64,000 bases of DNA, from NCBI RefSeq assembly GCF_018139695.1, contig NZ_JAGSOG010000003.1, forward strand, positions 1 through 64,000. The letters are read 5' to 3'. The translations under genes and the position numbers were made by a program. Source of the stretch: Actinospica durhamensis. Lineage in GTDB: Bacteria; Actinomycetota; Actinomycetes; Streptomycetales; Catenulisporaceae. Numbering within the stretch: position 1 is the stretch's first letter; every line of letters begins with the position of its first letter. The notes under the pieces are model-generated. The model was not told the DNA's origin and did not search any database. It saw only the letters and a program-made list of their open reading frames with translations. This document shows positions 8,304 through 17,026 of the stretch, one piece after another.

Positions 8304-11300
8304 ATGCGATTCGCCGTGACCGTTCAGGGCCGCAGCACGCCACGCCACGTGCTCGTCGGCGCGGGTCCCGACACGCCGCTCGGGCAGGCCGCGGCCGCCA
8401 TCGCCGAGGCGCTCGGCGAGCCGGGAGCCGCGCTGTACCAGGGCCCGCGGATCCTCGATCCGAAGGCGCTGCTGGCCGATGCGGGGCTCTACGAGGGCGG
8501 CCGCGTCGCCTTCGCCTCGCAGGCCGACGATGCGGTGGAGCCGCCGCCGCTGCTCGAACTGCATGCCGTCTCGGGCTTCGGGGCCGGGGCGATCCACCCG
8601 CTCGCCGCCGGGCGCTACAGCGTCGGCTCGGCGCAGACGTGCGCGATCCGGATCCCCGGCGCAGCAGCGCTGGCCGCCGAGATCACGGTGACGCCGGACG
8701 GGGACGTGTCGGTATCGGCGCACGACGGCGCCGCCCTGGTCGGCGTCGTCGCCCCGCAGCCCGCTCCCGAGCCCAAGCCGCAGCGCGGCGAGCCGATCAT
8801 CCCCCGACCGCGACCGCCGGTGGACTCGCCGCCGCCGGGCGCGGCGCTCGGTGCGCTGCGCTGGCCCGCCGACGCTGATCTGGTGGTGGGCGACACCGTG
8901 CTTCGCTGGGCCGAGCCGACGCCGCCGGATTCCGCGGTGCAGCCCACCCAGGACGGCGTCGGCCTCGACTTCAACCGCCCGCCGCGGATCCTCGAGCCGG
9001 TGCCGCAGAGCCGGCATCGCATTCCGAAGCGCCCGGTCTTCCGCGGGCGCAACCCGTTCCCGATGGTGATGGTGATCGCCCCGGCGGTCATGGGCGTGGG
9101 CATGGCGCTGTTCCTGCACAACCTCTTCTACAGCATGTTCGCGCTCTTCTCCCCCGTATTCGCGGTCGCCAACTGGACCACGTCGCGGCGCAGCGGGCGC
9201 AGGAACTACAAGCGGGACCTCGCCGCGTACTACGTGAGCAAGGCCGAGAAGGAGCGGGCACTCGACGCCGCGGTGCGCGCCGAACGCGTGCTGCGGCTGG
9301 AGCTGACCGCCGATCCGGCCGCCGTGCGACGGATCGCCACCGGGCCGGGCAGCCGGCTGTGGGAACGGCGCCGGCACGACCCGGACCACCTGGTACTGCG
9401 CATCGGCACCGCGGATCAGCCCTCGATGCTCGAGGTCGAGGACGCGGATCGCGGCGGGGAGTTCAACGAGCGGGTGCGCTGGAGCGTGCCGGGGATGCCG
9501 GTCGGGTTCGGGCTGGCCGATCGCGGCGTGGTGGGCCTGGCCGGGCCGCCGGAGCGGATCAGGCCCCTGGCGGGGTGGCTGCTGGCGCAGATCGCGACGC
9601 TGCACAGCCCGCACGGCGTGCGCATCGCGATCCTGACCGACCCGGACCGGGCCGCGGACTGGGAGTGGCTGCGCTGGCTGCCGCACCTGCGCTCGCCCTA
9701 CGCCCCCGTGCTGCTGATCGGCAACGACCCGGAGACGGTCGGCTACCGGCTCTCCGAGCTGACCGGCACGCTCGCGCGCCGCCAGGAGGCGGCCAAGTCA
9801 CCGATGGGCCGGGCCGTGTTCGCCGACCCCGACCTGGTGGTCCTGGTGGACGGCGCGCGCCGGATGCGCGACCTACCCGGCATGATGCAGCTGCTCGCCG
9901 AGGGTCCCCGGATGCGGATGTTCTTCATCTGCGTGGACGGCGAGATGCGGATGCTGCCGAAGGAGGCCACCTCCGTCGTGGTGGACGACGGCGAGCGGCT
10001 GACGCTGCGCCAGGACGGACTGCCGGAGTTCGCGGGCATCCGCCCGGACCTGGCGGACCCTGACTGGTTCGAGGAGGTGGCCCGGGCGCTCGCGCCGTTG
10101 CGCGACGCCACGATCGACGAGGGCGGCGTGCTGCCGGACCGGCTGCGGCTGACCGAGCTGCTTGGCCTGGACGCGCCGGACGCCGAGGTGATCGCGGCAC
10201 GCTGGCAGGCCCGGCCGTCCTCCACGGTCGCGCAGATCGGCATGGGCTACGACGGCCCGCTGGCGATCGACCTCGCCCAGGACGGGCCGCACGCGCTGAT
10301 CGGCGGCACCACCGGTTCGGGCAAGTCCGAGCTGCTGCAGACCCTGGTGGCCTCGCTGGCCGTGGCCAACCGGCCGGACGAGCTGACCTTCCTGCTCATC
10401 GACTACAAGGGCGGCTCGGCCTTCCGCGACTGCGTCGATCTGCCGCACACCCTCGGCATGGTCACCGACCTGGACGGGCATCTGGTGAACCGGGTGCTCG
10501 AGTCGCTGGCGGCCGAGTTGCGCCGCCGGGAGCGGCTGCTCGCCGAGTACGGCGCGAAGGACCAGCCGGACTATCTGGCGAAGCGCCGGCTGGAGCCGGC
10601 GATGCCGCCGCTGCCCCGGCTGCTGCTGATCGTGGACGAGTTCGCGAGCCTCGTGCGCGAGGTGCCCGAGTTCATCCCCGGCATGGTCTCGCTGGCGCAG
10701 CGGGGGCGCTCGCTGGGGATCCACCTGGTGTTGGCCACGCAGCGCCCGGCCGGCGTGGTGTCCCCGGACATCAAGGCGAACACGAACCTGCGGATCGCGC
10801 TGCGGGTGCTGGATCCGTTGGAGAGCAAGGACGTGATCGACACCGGCGACGCCGCGCTGATCCCGGCGAACCTGCCCGGGCGCGCGCTGGTGCGCCTCTC
10901 GCACCGTTCGGTCGCCGCTTTCCAGACGGCCTACAGCGGCGCGCCGTATCTCAGGGCTCAGGCTCCGGTGACTCCCGCCACCGCGGTCGAGCTGCCCTGG
11001 CTGAAGCTGGGCCGCCCCGACGAGCTGCCGCACCCGCAGCGCGGCGCCTCGGCGCCGGAAACCGAGCACGCCGCGTTCACCGAGTACGCCGAGACCGACC
11101 TGTCGATGCTGGTTCAGGCCGTGCGCCTGGCCGCGCAGGATCTGAAGATCGAGCCCCAGCCCCGCCCCTGGCTGCCCGAACTGCCCGAGCGGGTCACGCT
11201 GGCTCAGCTGCCCGCGCTCACGGTGGCCGAGGACCGGCCCGAGGTCCACGCCGAACTCCCGCCGATCACGATCGGGATCGAGGACCTGCCGTCGGTCCAG

Positions 11301-12791
11301 CAGCAGCGTCCGGTCACGCTGGACCTCAAGACCTTCACCCACCTCGCGATCCTGGGCACCGCCAGGTCCGGGCGGACGCAGGCGCTGCGCACCGTCGCGG
11401 GCGCGCTGGCCGAGCGGTACACGACCGCCGAGGTGCACATGTACGCCGTCGACGCGGCGGGCGGCGGCCTTTCCGTGCTCGACGCGCTGCCGCACACCGG
11501 TGCCGTGGTCGGCCGGGCGGACCTCGAACGCGTCGACCGCCTGCTCACCCGGCTCACCACCGAGCTGACCCGGCGTCAGGAGCTGCTGGCGGAGCACCAC
11601 AGCAACAACCTGACGGAGCTGCGGGCCGCGATGCCCCCCGGGCCGCGCCCCGGGCACCTGCTGCTGTTCGCGGACGGCTGGGAGTCGCTGCACGCGACGA
11701 TCCACGAGCACGACAACGGCCGCCTGCTCGACGACCTGTTCCGGCTGCTGCGCGAGGGGGCCGCGGCCGGGATCCACGTCGTGCTGGCCGGGGACCGGGG
11801 GCTCGCGAACGGCCGGATGAGCAACCTGATCGAGCACCGGCTGATGCTGCGGATGAGCGACAAGAACGACTTCATGCTGCTCGGCATGCGCTCGCAGGAC
11901 GTGCCGACCCGGGTCAGTCCCGGACGTGCCTGGCAGTCCGGGCAGCTGGTCGAGATGCAGATCGCGCTGCTCGACGACGACCCGTCGGGGCAGGCCCAGG
12001 CCGAGGCGCTGCGCCGGATCGGCCGCACCGCGCAGCAGCGCGACGCCGGCACGCTCGCCGTCAACCGCCCGTTCACCGTGGGCAAGCTGCCGCTCGGGAT
12101 CGACTTCGCCGCGGCGTACCGGCAGCTGCCGGAGGCGAAGCCGCTGGTCGGGCTGATCGGCATCGGCGCGGACGAGACGGGTCCGGTGACGGTGGACTTC
12201 TCCGGGCGCGGCTACGCGTTCGTGGTGGCCGGACCGAGCGGCAGCGGGCGCTCGAACACCCTCGCCACCCTGGCGATCTCGCTGCTGGCCTCCCGTACCA
12301 GGCTGCTGATCGTCACGCCCAGGGAGTCGCCGCTGCGCCGCCTGGCCGCAGATCCGCAGGTGCGGGTGCTGGCGCACGCCCAGCCGGACGGCCGGGACAT
12401 CGAGGCCGCGCTCGAGGAGCTCGGCGGGCCCTGTGTGGTGCTGGTCGACGACGTGGACCTGCTCGCCCACGTCCTGGGCGTGGACGGCGCGCTGCGCACC
12501 GTGATCAGGACCGGCCGGGACCGCGGCATCGGCCTCGCCCTGGCCGGCTCCGCCGAGGTGTTCCTGCAGAACCCCGGCACCTGGATCGCCGAGGCGCGCC
12601 GCTCACGGCAGGGCGTGCTGCTGCAGCCGCAGTCGCTCAACGAGGGCGACCTGATCGGGGGCCGCCTGCCGTTGGAGATCGTGCGGCGCCCGCTCAAGCT
12701 CGGCCGCGGCTATGTCGCGCATCCGGCGACCGGAGCGGCGACCGCGGTCGCGCTTCCGGTGACGGAGCTCAAGGGCGGCGACGGGGACTGA
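8304..12791 (+). CDS. eccC: Type VII secretion FtsK/SpoIIIE-type ATPase (EccC-like, fused)
   Basis: A 1495-residue motor of the EccC/EssC family that drives export of WXG100-type substrates at the membrane. Residues 1-150 form an N-terminal module with a ubiquitin-like and an FHA-like portion (GRYSVGSAQTCAIRIPGA), more like Gram-positive EssC than mycobacterial EccCa. Two membrane helices lie at about 250-290 (FPMVMVIAPAVMGVGMALFL). The first ATPase domain has an intact Walker A (GGTTGSGKS, about 667) and Walker B (LLLIVDEFASL, about 775). The second (ILGTARSGRT, about 1015) and third (VAGPSGSGRS, about 1308) lack the P-loop lysine. The long frame opens upstream, but ATG 8304 starts the conserved N terminus. 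It is convergent with the kinase gene. Confidence 0.92.
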   Translation: MRFAVTVQGRSTPRHVLVGAGPDTPLGQAAAAIAEALGEPGAALYQGPRILDPKALLADAGLYEGGRVAFASQADDAVEPPPLLELHAVSGFGAGAIHPLAAGRYSVGSAQTCAIRIPGAAALAAEITVTPDGDVSVSAHDGAALVGVVAPQPAPEPKPQRGEPIIPRPRPPVDSPPPGAALGALRWPADADLVVGDTVLRWAEPTPPDSAVQPTQDGVGLDFNRPPRILEPVPQSRHRIPKRPVFRGRNPFPMVMVIAPAVMGVGMALFLHNLFYSMFALFSPVFAVANWTTSRRSGRRNYKRDLAAYYVSKAEKERALDAAVRAERVLRLELTADPAAVRRIATGPGSRLWERRRHDPDHLVLRIGTADQPSMLEVEDADRGGEFNERVRWSVPGMPVGFGLADRGVVGLAGPPERIRPLAGWLLAQIATLHSPHGVRIAILTDPDRAADWEWLRWLPHLRSPYAPVLLIGNDPETVGYRLSELTGTLARRQEAAKSPMGRAVFADPDLVVLVDGARRMRDLPGMMQLLAEGPRMRMFFICVDGEMRMLPKEATSVVVDDGERLTLRQDGLPEFAGIRPDLADPDWFEEVARALAPLRDATIDEGGVLPDRLRLTELLGLDAPDAEVIAARWQARPSSTVAQIGMGYDGPLAIDLAQDGPHALIGGTTGSGKSELLQTLVASLAVANRPDELTFLLIDYKGGSAFRDCVDLPHTLGMVTDLDGHLVNRVLESLAAELRRRERLLAEYGAKDQPDYLAKRRLEPAMPPLPRLLLIVDEFASLVREVPEFIPGMVSLAQRGRSLGIHLVLATQRPAGVVSPDIKANTNLRIALRVLDPLESKDVIDTGDAALIPANLPGRALVRLSHRSVAAFQTAYSGAPYLRAQAPVTPATAVELPWLKLGRPDELPHPQRGASAPETEHAAFTEYAETDLSMLVQAVRLAAQDLKIEPQPRPWLPELPERVTLAQLPALTVAEDRPEVHAELPPITIGIEDLPSVQQQRPVTLDLKTFTHLAILGTARSGRTQALRTVAGALAERYTTAEVHMYAVDAAGGGLSVLDALPHTGAVVGRADLERVDRLLTRLTTELTRRQELLAEHHSNNLTELRAAMPPGPRPGHLLLFADGWESLHATIHEHDNGRLLDDLFRLLREGAAAGIHVVLAGDRGLANGRMSNLIEHRLMLRMSDKNDFMLLGMRSQDVPTRVSPGRAWQSGQLVEMQIALLDDDPSGQAQAEALRRIGRTAQQRDAGTLAVNRPFTVGKLPLGIDFAAAYRQLPEAKPLVGLIGIGADETGPVTVDFSGRGYAFVVAGPSGSGRSNTLATLAISLLASRTRLLIVTPRESPLRRLAADPQVRVLAHAQPDGRDIEAALEELGGPCVVLVDDVDLLAHVLGVDGALRTVIRTGRDRGIGLALAGSAEVFLQNPGTWIAEARRSRQGVLLQPQSLNEGDLIGGRLPLEIVRRPLKLGRGYVAHPATGAATAVALPVTELKGGDGD

Positions 12792-12798
12792 CCCGCGG

Positions 12799-14936
12799 TC
12801 AGCGGCGCGCGGAGACGGCCAGGGCACTGCGAAGGAGCCTGCCCTGGCCGCCGCGCCAGAGGAAGGCGCCGTCGTCCTGCTTGGGCCACAGCAGGTAGTG
12901 CATGCTGCCGAACACGAGGTCCTGCCCGTCGCGGCGCAGGGCCAGCTTCGCGGACTGACCGCCGTCGAGGTGGTAGACGTGCTCGGCGTCCAGGCCGTCC
13001 GCTTCGATCAGGCTCGCCGTCTCGGAGCAGGAGACGCCCTGAAAGTGCCGTACCAGGGGCGCGCCGTCGAGCACGCGCAGGTGGAGCACGTCGCCGGCCA
13101 GGCCGATCAGGGTTCGTGCATAGCGGGCGCCGGGCAGGAACGGCGAAAGGCCCAGGGACGCGTCGTACCCGGCGAGGGTCCCGCCTCGGGCCGCGGTGGC
13201 CACGCTGGGGCCGATGGAGAAGCCTGATGCGATCGCGGCGGCCGGCAGGCCGTCGACGGTGAGGATCTCGACCGGGTCGCCCGGACGCACCTGGCCCGCG
13301 CGGCCGCGCAGGATGAAGGAGCCCTCGAACAGGTCGGCGCCCCCGCCGGGAACCACCGCGGCGACCACGTGCCTCTTGCCGTCCAGGGCGATGACCAGAT
13401 CGACGTCGCCCGCCTCGCCCGGCGGCGTCCGGTTCGCCGCGCGGTCCACGCCGGCAGCAGCGCCACGCGCGCGGCCTCGGCGTACTCGACGCGGCAGTTG
13501 GCGGCTCCGTAGACGCTCAGGCTTCCCTCGTCCGCCGGCAGCGCGGGGGTCTTCGAGCCGATCCAGGCATACTCGCGCTCACCGATGCGCAGGGTGCCGC
13601 GGGCATCGAGCTCACGCAGCTGGACGCCGCCGTCCTGCCCGACGATGAATGCGGGCTTCGCGACCGTCGGCAAGGACACGGTGATCCCGTCGCGGGCGCA
13701 GAAGTCGAGACAGGGATCTGCCGGTTCGTACTCGAAGTCGTCGGAGATGAAGGAGAACGAGCCGTTGACGGCCGCGATCATGCGGTCCGCGCCGTCCATC
13801 AGGTCCGTGAGGTAGAAGCCCGCCGTGCTGCTGTGCACGCCCACCGTGGCCCGCCGCGTGTCCACGGCCAGCTCGTACGCGTTGGTGAAGCGGCCGTCCT
13901 CGAGCTCGATCGTCCGCGCGGTGAACGTGACGCCGGGCGCGGCCTCCAGCCGACAGGGGCTCAGCCGGATGGCGAACGGCGACTGATCCTTCGCCACCGA
14001 TTCCACGTCGACGATCCGTGACCCGAACGAGCCGCGCAGTTCGACCGCGTCCTCGCCACGGGCCGCGTAGGCGAGGCCGTCCGGGCCGAACAGCGGCGTC
14101 GGCGGCGGTTCGGACGCGTGCGCGGGATCGTCGTCGTGCGGCTGCGGATGGGTCTCGAGCTCGGCGAGCAGGGCGCCGCCATCGGCGAACCTCTGCCCGG
14201 GATCGGGCCGGAGGCAGCGGGTGACGATGCCGGCGAGGGCGCTCGGTGTGCCAGGGGGCAGTGACACCTCCGGCGACGGCAGCACGCCGGTGAGGGCCTG
14301 GAACATCAGGATCCCGAGACAGTAGACGTCGCTGGCCGGACCGATCACGCCGCCGGCCGTGTGCTCGGGGCTCAGATAGCCGACGGTGCCGATGCAGTGG
14401 GCGTCGCCCGGGTCCTGCTCCGACACCCGGTGCGCGAGGCCGGGGTCCATGACGCAGTAGTCGCCGCCCGCGCGCTGCCTCACGTTGCCCGGGTTCAGGT
14501 CGCGGTGCACGATCCCCTGGGCGTGCAGGGCGGCGAGCGCCTCGGCGAGATGCGCGAGCAGCCGGGCCGCGCGACCGGGCGGCCACGGCGTGCCCAGGAG
14601 CTTGTCCAGATCCGTGCCGTCGAGCAGTTCCTCGACCCAGGCGACCCCGTACGGCAGCGCTCCGCCGTAACGCAGTTCCCGCATACCGTCGAGCATGCGC
14701 ACCAGGCGCGGCGAGTCCACCGCCGCGAGTACCGCGGTCTCCCGGCGCGCGCGGTCCAGCACCGCGGCGTAGGCCGGGCCGGGCGGAGCGAACATCGCCT
14801 TGACCGCCACGGCCCGGCCCCCGCGCAGCGCGCGCAGCACGAACTTCTGCCCGCCGCGGGCCAGCGGGATCAGCTCGGTCACGCCCAGGGCCCCGGCCAG
14901 GTCGGCGAAGACCGCCTCGGACGAGTCCGGCATCAT
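12799..14936 (-). CDS. Ser/Thr protein kinase fused to NAGPA-type phosphodiester glycosidase domain (frameshifted)
   Basis: A composite protein of about 712 residues. Residues 1-275 are a Hanks-type kinase with VAVK (Lys about 42), HRDLNPGNV (about 142), a DPG in place of DFG (about 163), and SPEH in place of APE. Residues about 310 onward resemble the phosphodiester glycosidase (NAGPA/exopolysaccharide) domain: FTARTIELEDGRFTNAYELA, MIAAVNGSFSF (about 389) and the hallmark HLDGGQSAKLAL near the end. The frame breaks at about 13447-13460 and resumes in another frame beginning DRAANRTPPGEAGDVDL, so one base appears missing. No transmembrane segment is seen, so a soluble kinase is likely. The start (ATG 14936 or 14933) is 14 bases after the WXG100 stop, indicating one operon. 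Confidence 0.82.
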
Positions 14937-14950
14937 GGCCCGGCCTCGGC

Positions 14951-15268
14951 TCAGCTGCTGGACGGGTTCGCGACGTTGTACGCCAGCTTGCCGTCCATCG
15001 ACTGCAGGTTGGAGACCAGGCTGTTGAACATCGAGGCGAAGCTGTTGATCGCCTGCACACACTGCACGGCCGAGGTGTTGAAGGTCTCGTACTGGGCCCA
15101 GATCGCCGGGCTGGTCTGCATCATGTAGAGGCCGCCGCCGTCTTGGAGCAGCGCGTCGACCTTGTTGTAGAGCGTCGTGAGCTCCGGCGAGATGGTGTTG
15201 TTGGCCGCGTTGTTGAGCAGGGCGGCGGCCTGGGTGATGTTGTCGTAATTGATATCGATGTCGGGCAT
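14951..15268 (-). CDS. WXG100-like small T7SS substrate
   Basis: A 105-residue helical-hairpin protein: helix 1 is about residues 9-45 (ITQAAALLNNAANNTISP), there is a turn around WAQ, and helix 2 is about 60-95 (TSAVQCVQAINSFASMFNSLV). The Trp sits in the hairpin where WXG occurs, but the third residue is Gln, so the motif is WAQ. One Cys lies in helix 2. Such proteins are exported as dimers by EccC machines. A GAGAGAAAG purine run lies about 8 bases before the ATG at 15268. It sits 29 bases after the EspC-like gene and 14 bases before the kinase gene, in the same operon. Confidence 0.85.
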   Translation of the reverse strand: MPDIDINYDNITQAAALLNNAANNTISPELTTLYNKVDALLQDGGGLYMMQTSPAIWAQYETFNTSAVQCVQAINSFASMFNSLVSNLQSMDGKLAYNVANPSSS

Positions 15269-15297
15269 GGCGGTCGCTTTCTCTCGGTGGTGGCGCT

Positions 15298-16206
15298 CTA
15301 GTAGTTCGCGGCGGGCAGCGCGTCGGAGCCGTCGCCGTTGCTCGAGGAGTCGGGCGGCGTGGTGTCCACCCACGAGGAGTTCCAGTCCGCGCGGGTGTAG
15401 GTGGTGGTCGTGTTGGACGAGCTGTTGAGATCCGTCATCGTGGCGTTGCCGTTGGTGTCGGTGGCCACGGTGATCGTGTCGGTCGAGCCGTCCGGGTTGT
15501 TCACGACCTGGGTGTAGTTCTGCACCGGCGAGCCGTGGGTGCCCCAGCCCTGGTCGGCCTGGAACGTGGTGGTCTCGCTGTAGGTCATGCCGTTGACGGT
15601 CACGGTGGTGGTCTCCGAGGAGAACACGACGTTCGTCGCGTGCGTCGACTTCTGGTCCGACGGGACGTTCGCGTCGGTCATGGTGGTGAACGTGGTCGAC
15701 GCGTTGTTCCCGCTGGCGAGCACGTACGGGCTGGCCGGGGCGGTCGGCTCGGGCTCGGTGAAGGTGTTGCCGGCCGCCTCGGTCGCGGCCTTGTCCTTGT
15801 ACCACTGGTCCAGCGCGGCCGGGTAGCGCAGCACCGCGGACATCGCGGAGCTCATGTTCAGCCCCGCCGCCTGGGACGCGTCGGTCTCCATGAAGCTGTC
15901 CGCGACGCCCTTGAAGTACCCGGCCATCTTGTCCAGCGCGTCCATCGCGTTGGACATGTCGGTGGCCCAGGACTCGTAGAAGCGGCCGAGCGCCATGTAC
16001 AGGGTCCCGCTGGGGCCGAGCTCGGAGTTGTTCGAGTTGCTGGCGCCGGGCACCTGGTAGACCACGCCGCGGCCGACGGACCTGGCCGCGTTCTTGATCT
16101 TGTCGATCTCGGGCGACAGGGCTTTGATGTCGTCCGCCGCCTCGTTCAGCAGGCTGTAGTCGACGACGAGTGTCTGGTAGGTGTAGCTTCCACCGCTCTC
16201 GCTCAT
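15298..16206 (-). CDS. EspC-like/WXG-type secreted protein with Ser/Thr/Asn-rich tail
   Basis: A 302-residue protein. Residues 1-125 are helical with features of actinomycete T7SS targets: FYESWATDMSNAMDALDKMAG, then FMETDASQA, matching the EspC-type YxxTDxxxA end with Phe for Tyr. Residues 145-302 are poor in charge and rich in Thr, Ser, Asn and Asp (VTVNGMTYSETTTFQADQG, DTNGNATMTDLNSSSNT), resembling an extracellular beta-structured or adhesive tail. It has no Sec signal peptide, so export via the adjacent EccC is inferred. It is probably cotranscribed with the WXG100-like gene. Confidence 0.75.
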   Translation of the reverse strand: MSESGGSYTYQTLVVDYSLLNEAADDIKALSPEIDKIKNAARSVGRGVVYQVPGASNSNNSELGPSGTLYMALGRFYESWATDMSNAMDALDKMAGYFKGVADSFMETDASQAAGLNMSSAMSAVLRYPAALDQWYKDKAATEAAGNTFTEPEPTAPASPYVLASGNNASTTFTTMTDANVPSDQKSTHATNVVFSSETTTVTVNGMTYSETTTFQADQGWGTHGSPVQNYTQVVNNPDGSTDTITVATDTNGNATMTDLNSSSNTTTTYTRADWNSSWVDTTPPDSSSNGDGSDALPAANY

Positions 16207-16305
16207 CTCCGGCCCTCCGCTCCCGCCGCCGTGCTCGTGTTCCGCTCAGTGGGTACGGGCGGGAGCGGCGGAACGTTCACCCGTCCGAAACAGCACTCGC
16301 GGGAC

Positions 16306-16890
16306 TCAGCCGCAGGCGCCCCGGCAGACGACCTCGGTCAGACAGCGCCGCTCGCAGCCGACCGCGGCGCGCACCGCCCGCAGCCCGTGGTGCACCCGGG
16401 ATTTCACGGTCCCCTCGGGCACGCCGAGCGCGGTGGCGGCCTCGGGCACCGTACGGTCCATCAGATAGACCTGGACCAGGGCGGTCCGATGCACCTCGCT
16501 GAGCTCGCGCAGCGCCCCGACCACGATGGCGCGGTCGAGCACGCGCTTGTACGGCTCGGCCGGCTCCACGGCCTCGTCCAGGGGCTCGGGCTCGGTCTCC
16601 AGCGGACGCACCACCCGCGCCCGGAAGCGGTCGATCGCGATGCGCCGGGCGACGGTGAACAGCCAGGGGCGCAGGGTCTGCGGGTCGGCGTTGAGGGTCT
16701 CGAGGTTGCGCCAGGCGCGCACCATCGTCTCCTGCATCAGGTCCTCCGCGGCCTGCAGGTCCCCGTGGGTCCAGTTCAGCAGGGTGCGCAGCAGCGCGGC
16801 GGAGTGCAGATGGTAGATCGTGCGCATCCGGGCGGAGGCGTGCGCAGCCGACGCAGGGGGCCGCTGCCCGGCGCAGAGATCGATCACCAT
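16306..16890 (-). CDS. ECF sigma factor with four-cysteine C-terminal tail
   Basis: A 194-residue group IV sigma-70 factor. Region 2 contains DLQAAEDLMQETMVRAWRNL and RPWLFTVARRIAIDRFRAR; region 4 contains LSEVHRTALVQVYLMDRTVP and the recognition helix GVPEGTVKSRVHHGLRAVR. After region 4 a short tail has the pattern C-x3-C-x5-C-x3-C, near the very end of the protein. No anti-sigma gene is adjacent. By analogy with ECF factors that carry C-terminal cysteine-rich domains, this tail may sense metal or redox state. ATG 16890 is the chosen start; the frame extends to 16959. It is divergent from the beta-helix/AAA+ gene and sits upstream of the substrate operon, which it may control. Confidence 0.88.
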   Translation of the reverse strand: MVIDLCAGQRPPASAAHASARMRTIYHLHSAALLRTLLNWTHGDLQAAEDLMQETMVRAWRNLETLNADPQTLRPWLFTVARRIAIDRFRARVVRPLETEPEPLDEAVEPAEPYKRVLDRAIVVGALRELSEVHRTALVQVYLMDRTVPEAATALGVPEGTVKSRVHHGLRAVRAAVGCERRCLTEVVCRGACG

Positions 16891-17026
16891 GACCAGCACA
16901 GTAGCTGTTCCGGAACCCCGGTACCAGCGGCCACAAGGCTGCGACCTGCGATTAAGCAAGAATTGACGCAGTGTTCATATATGCAGCGGGCCCAGTTCGC
17001 CCGCGGCGTCGCCGGGGCGCCCCCGG

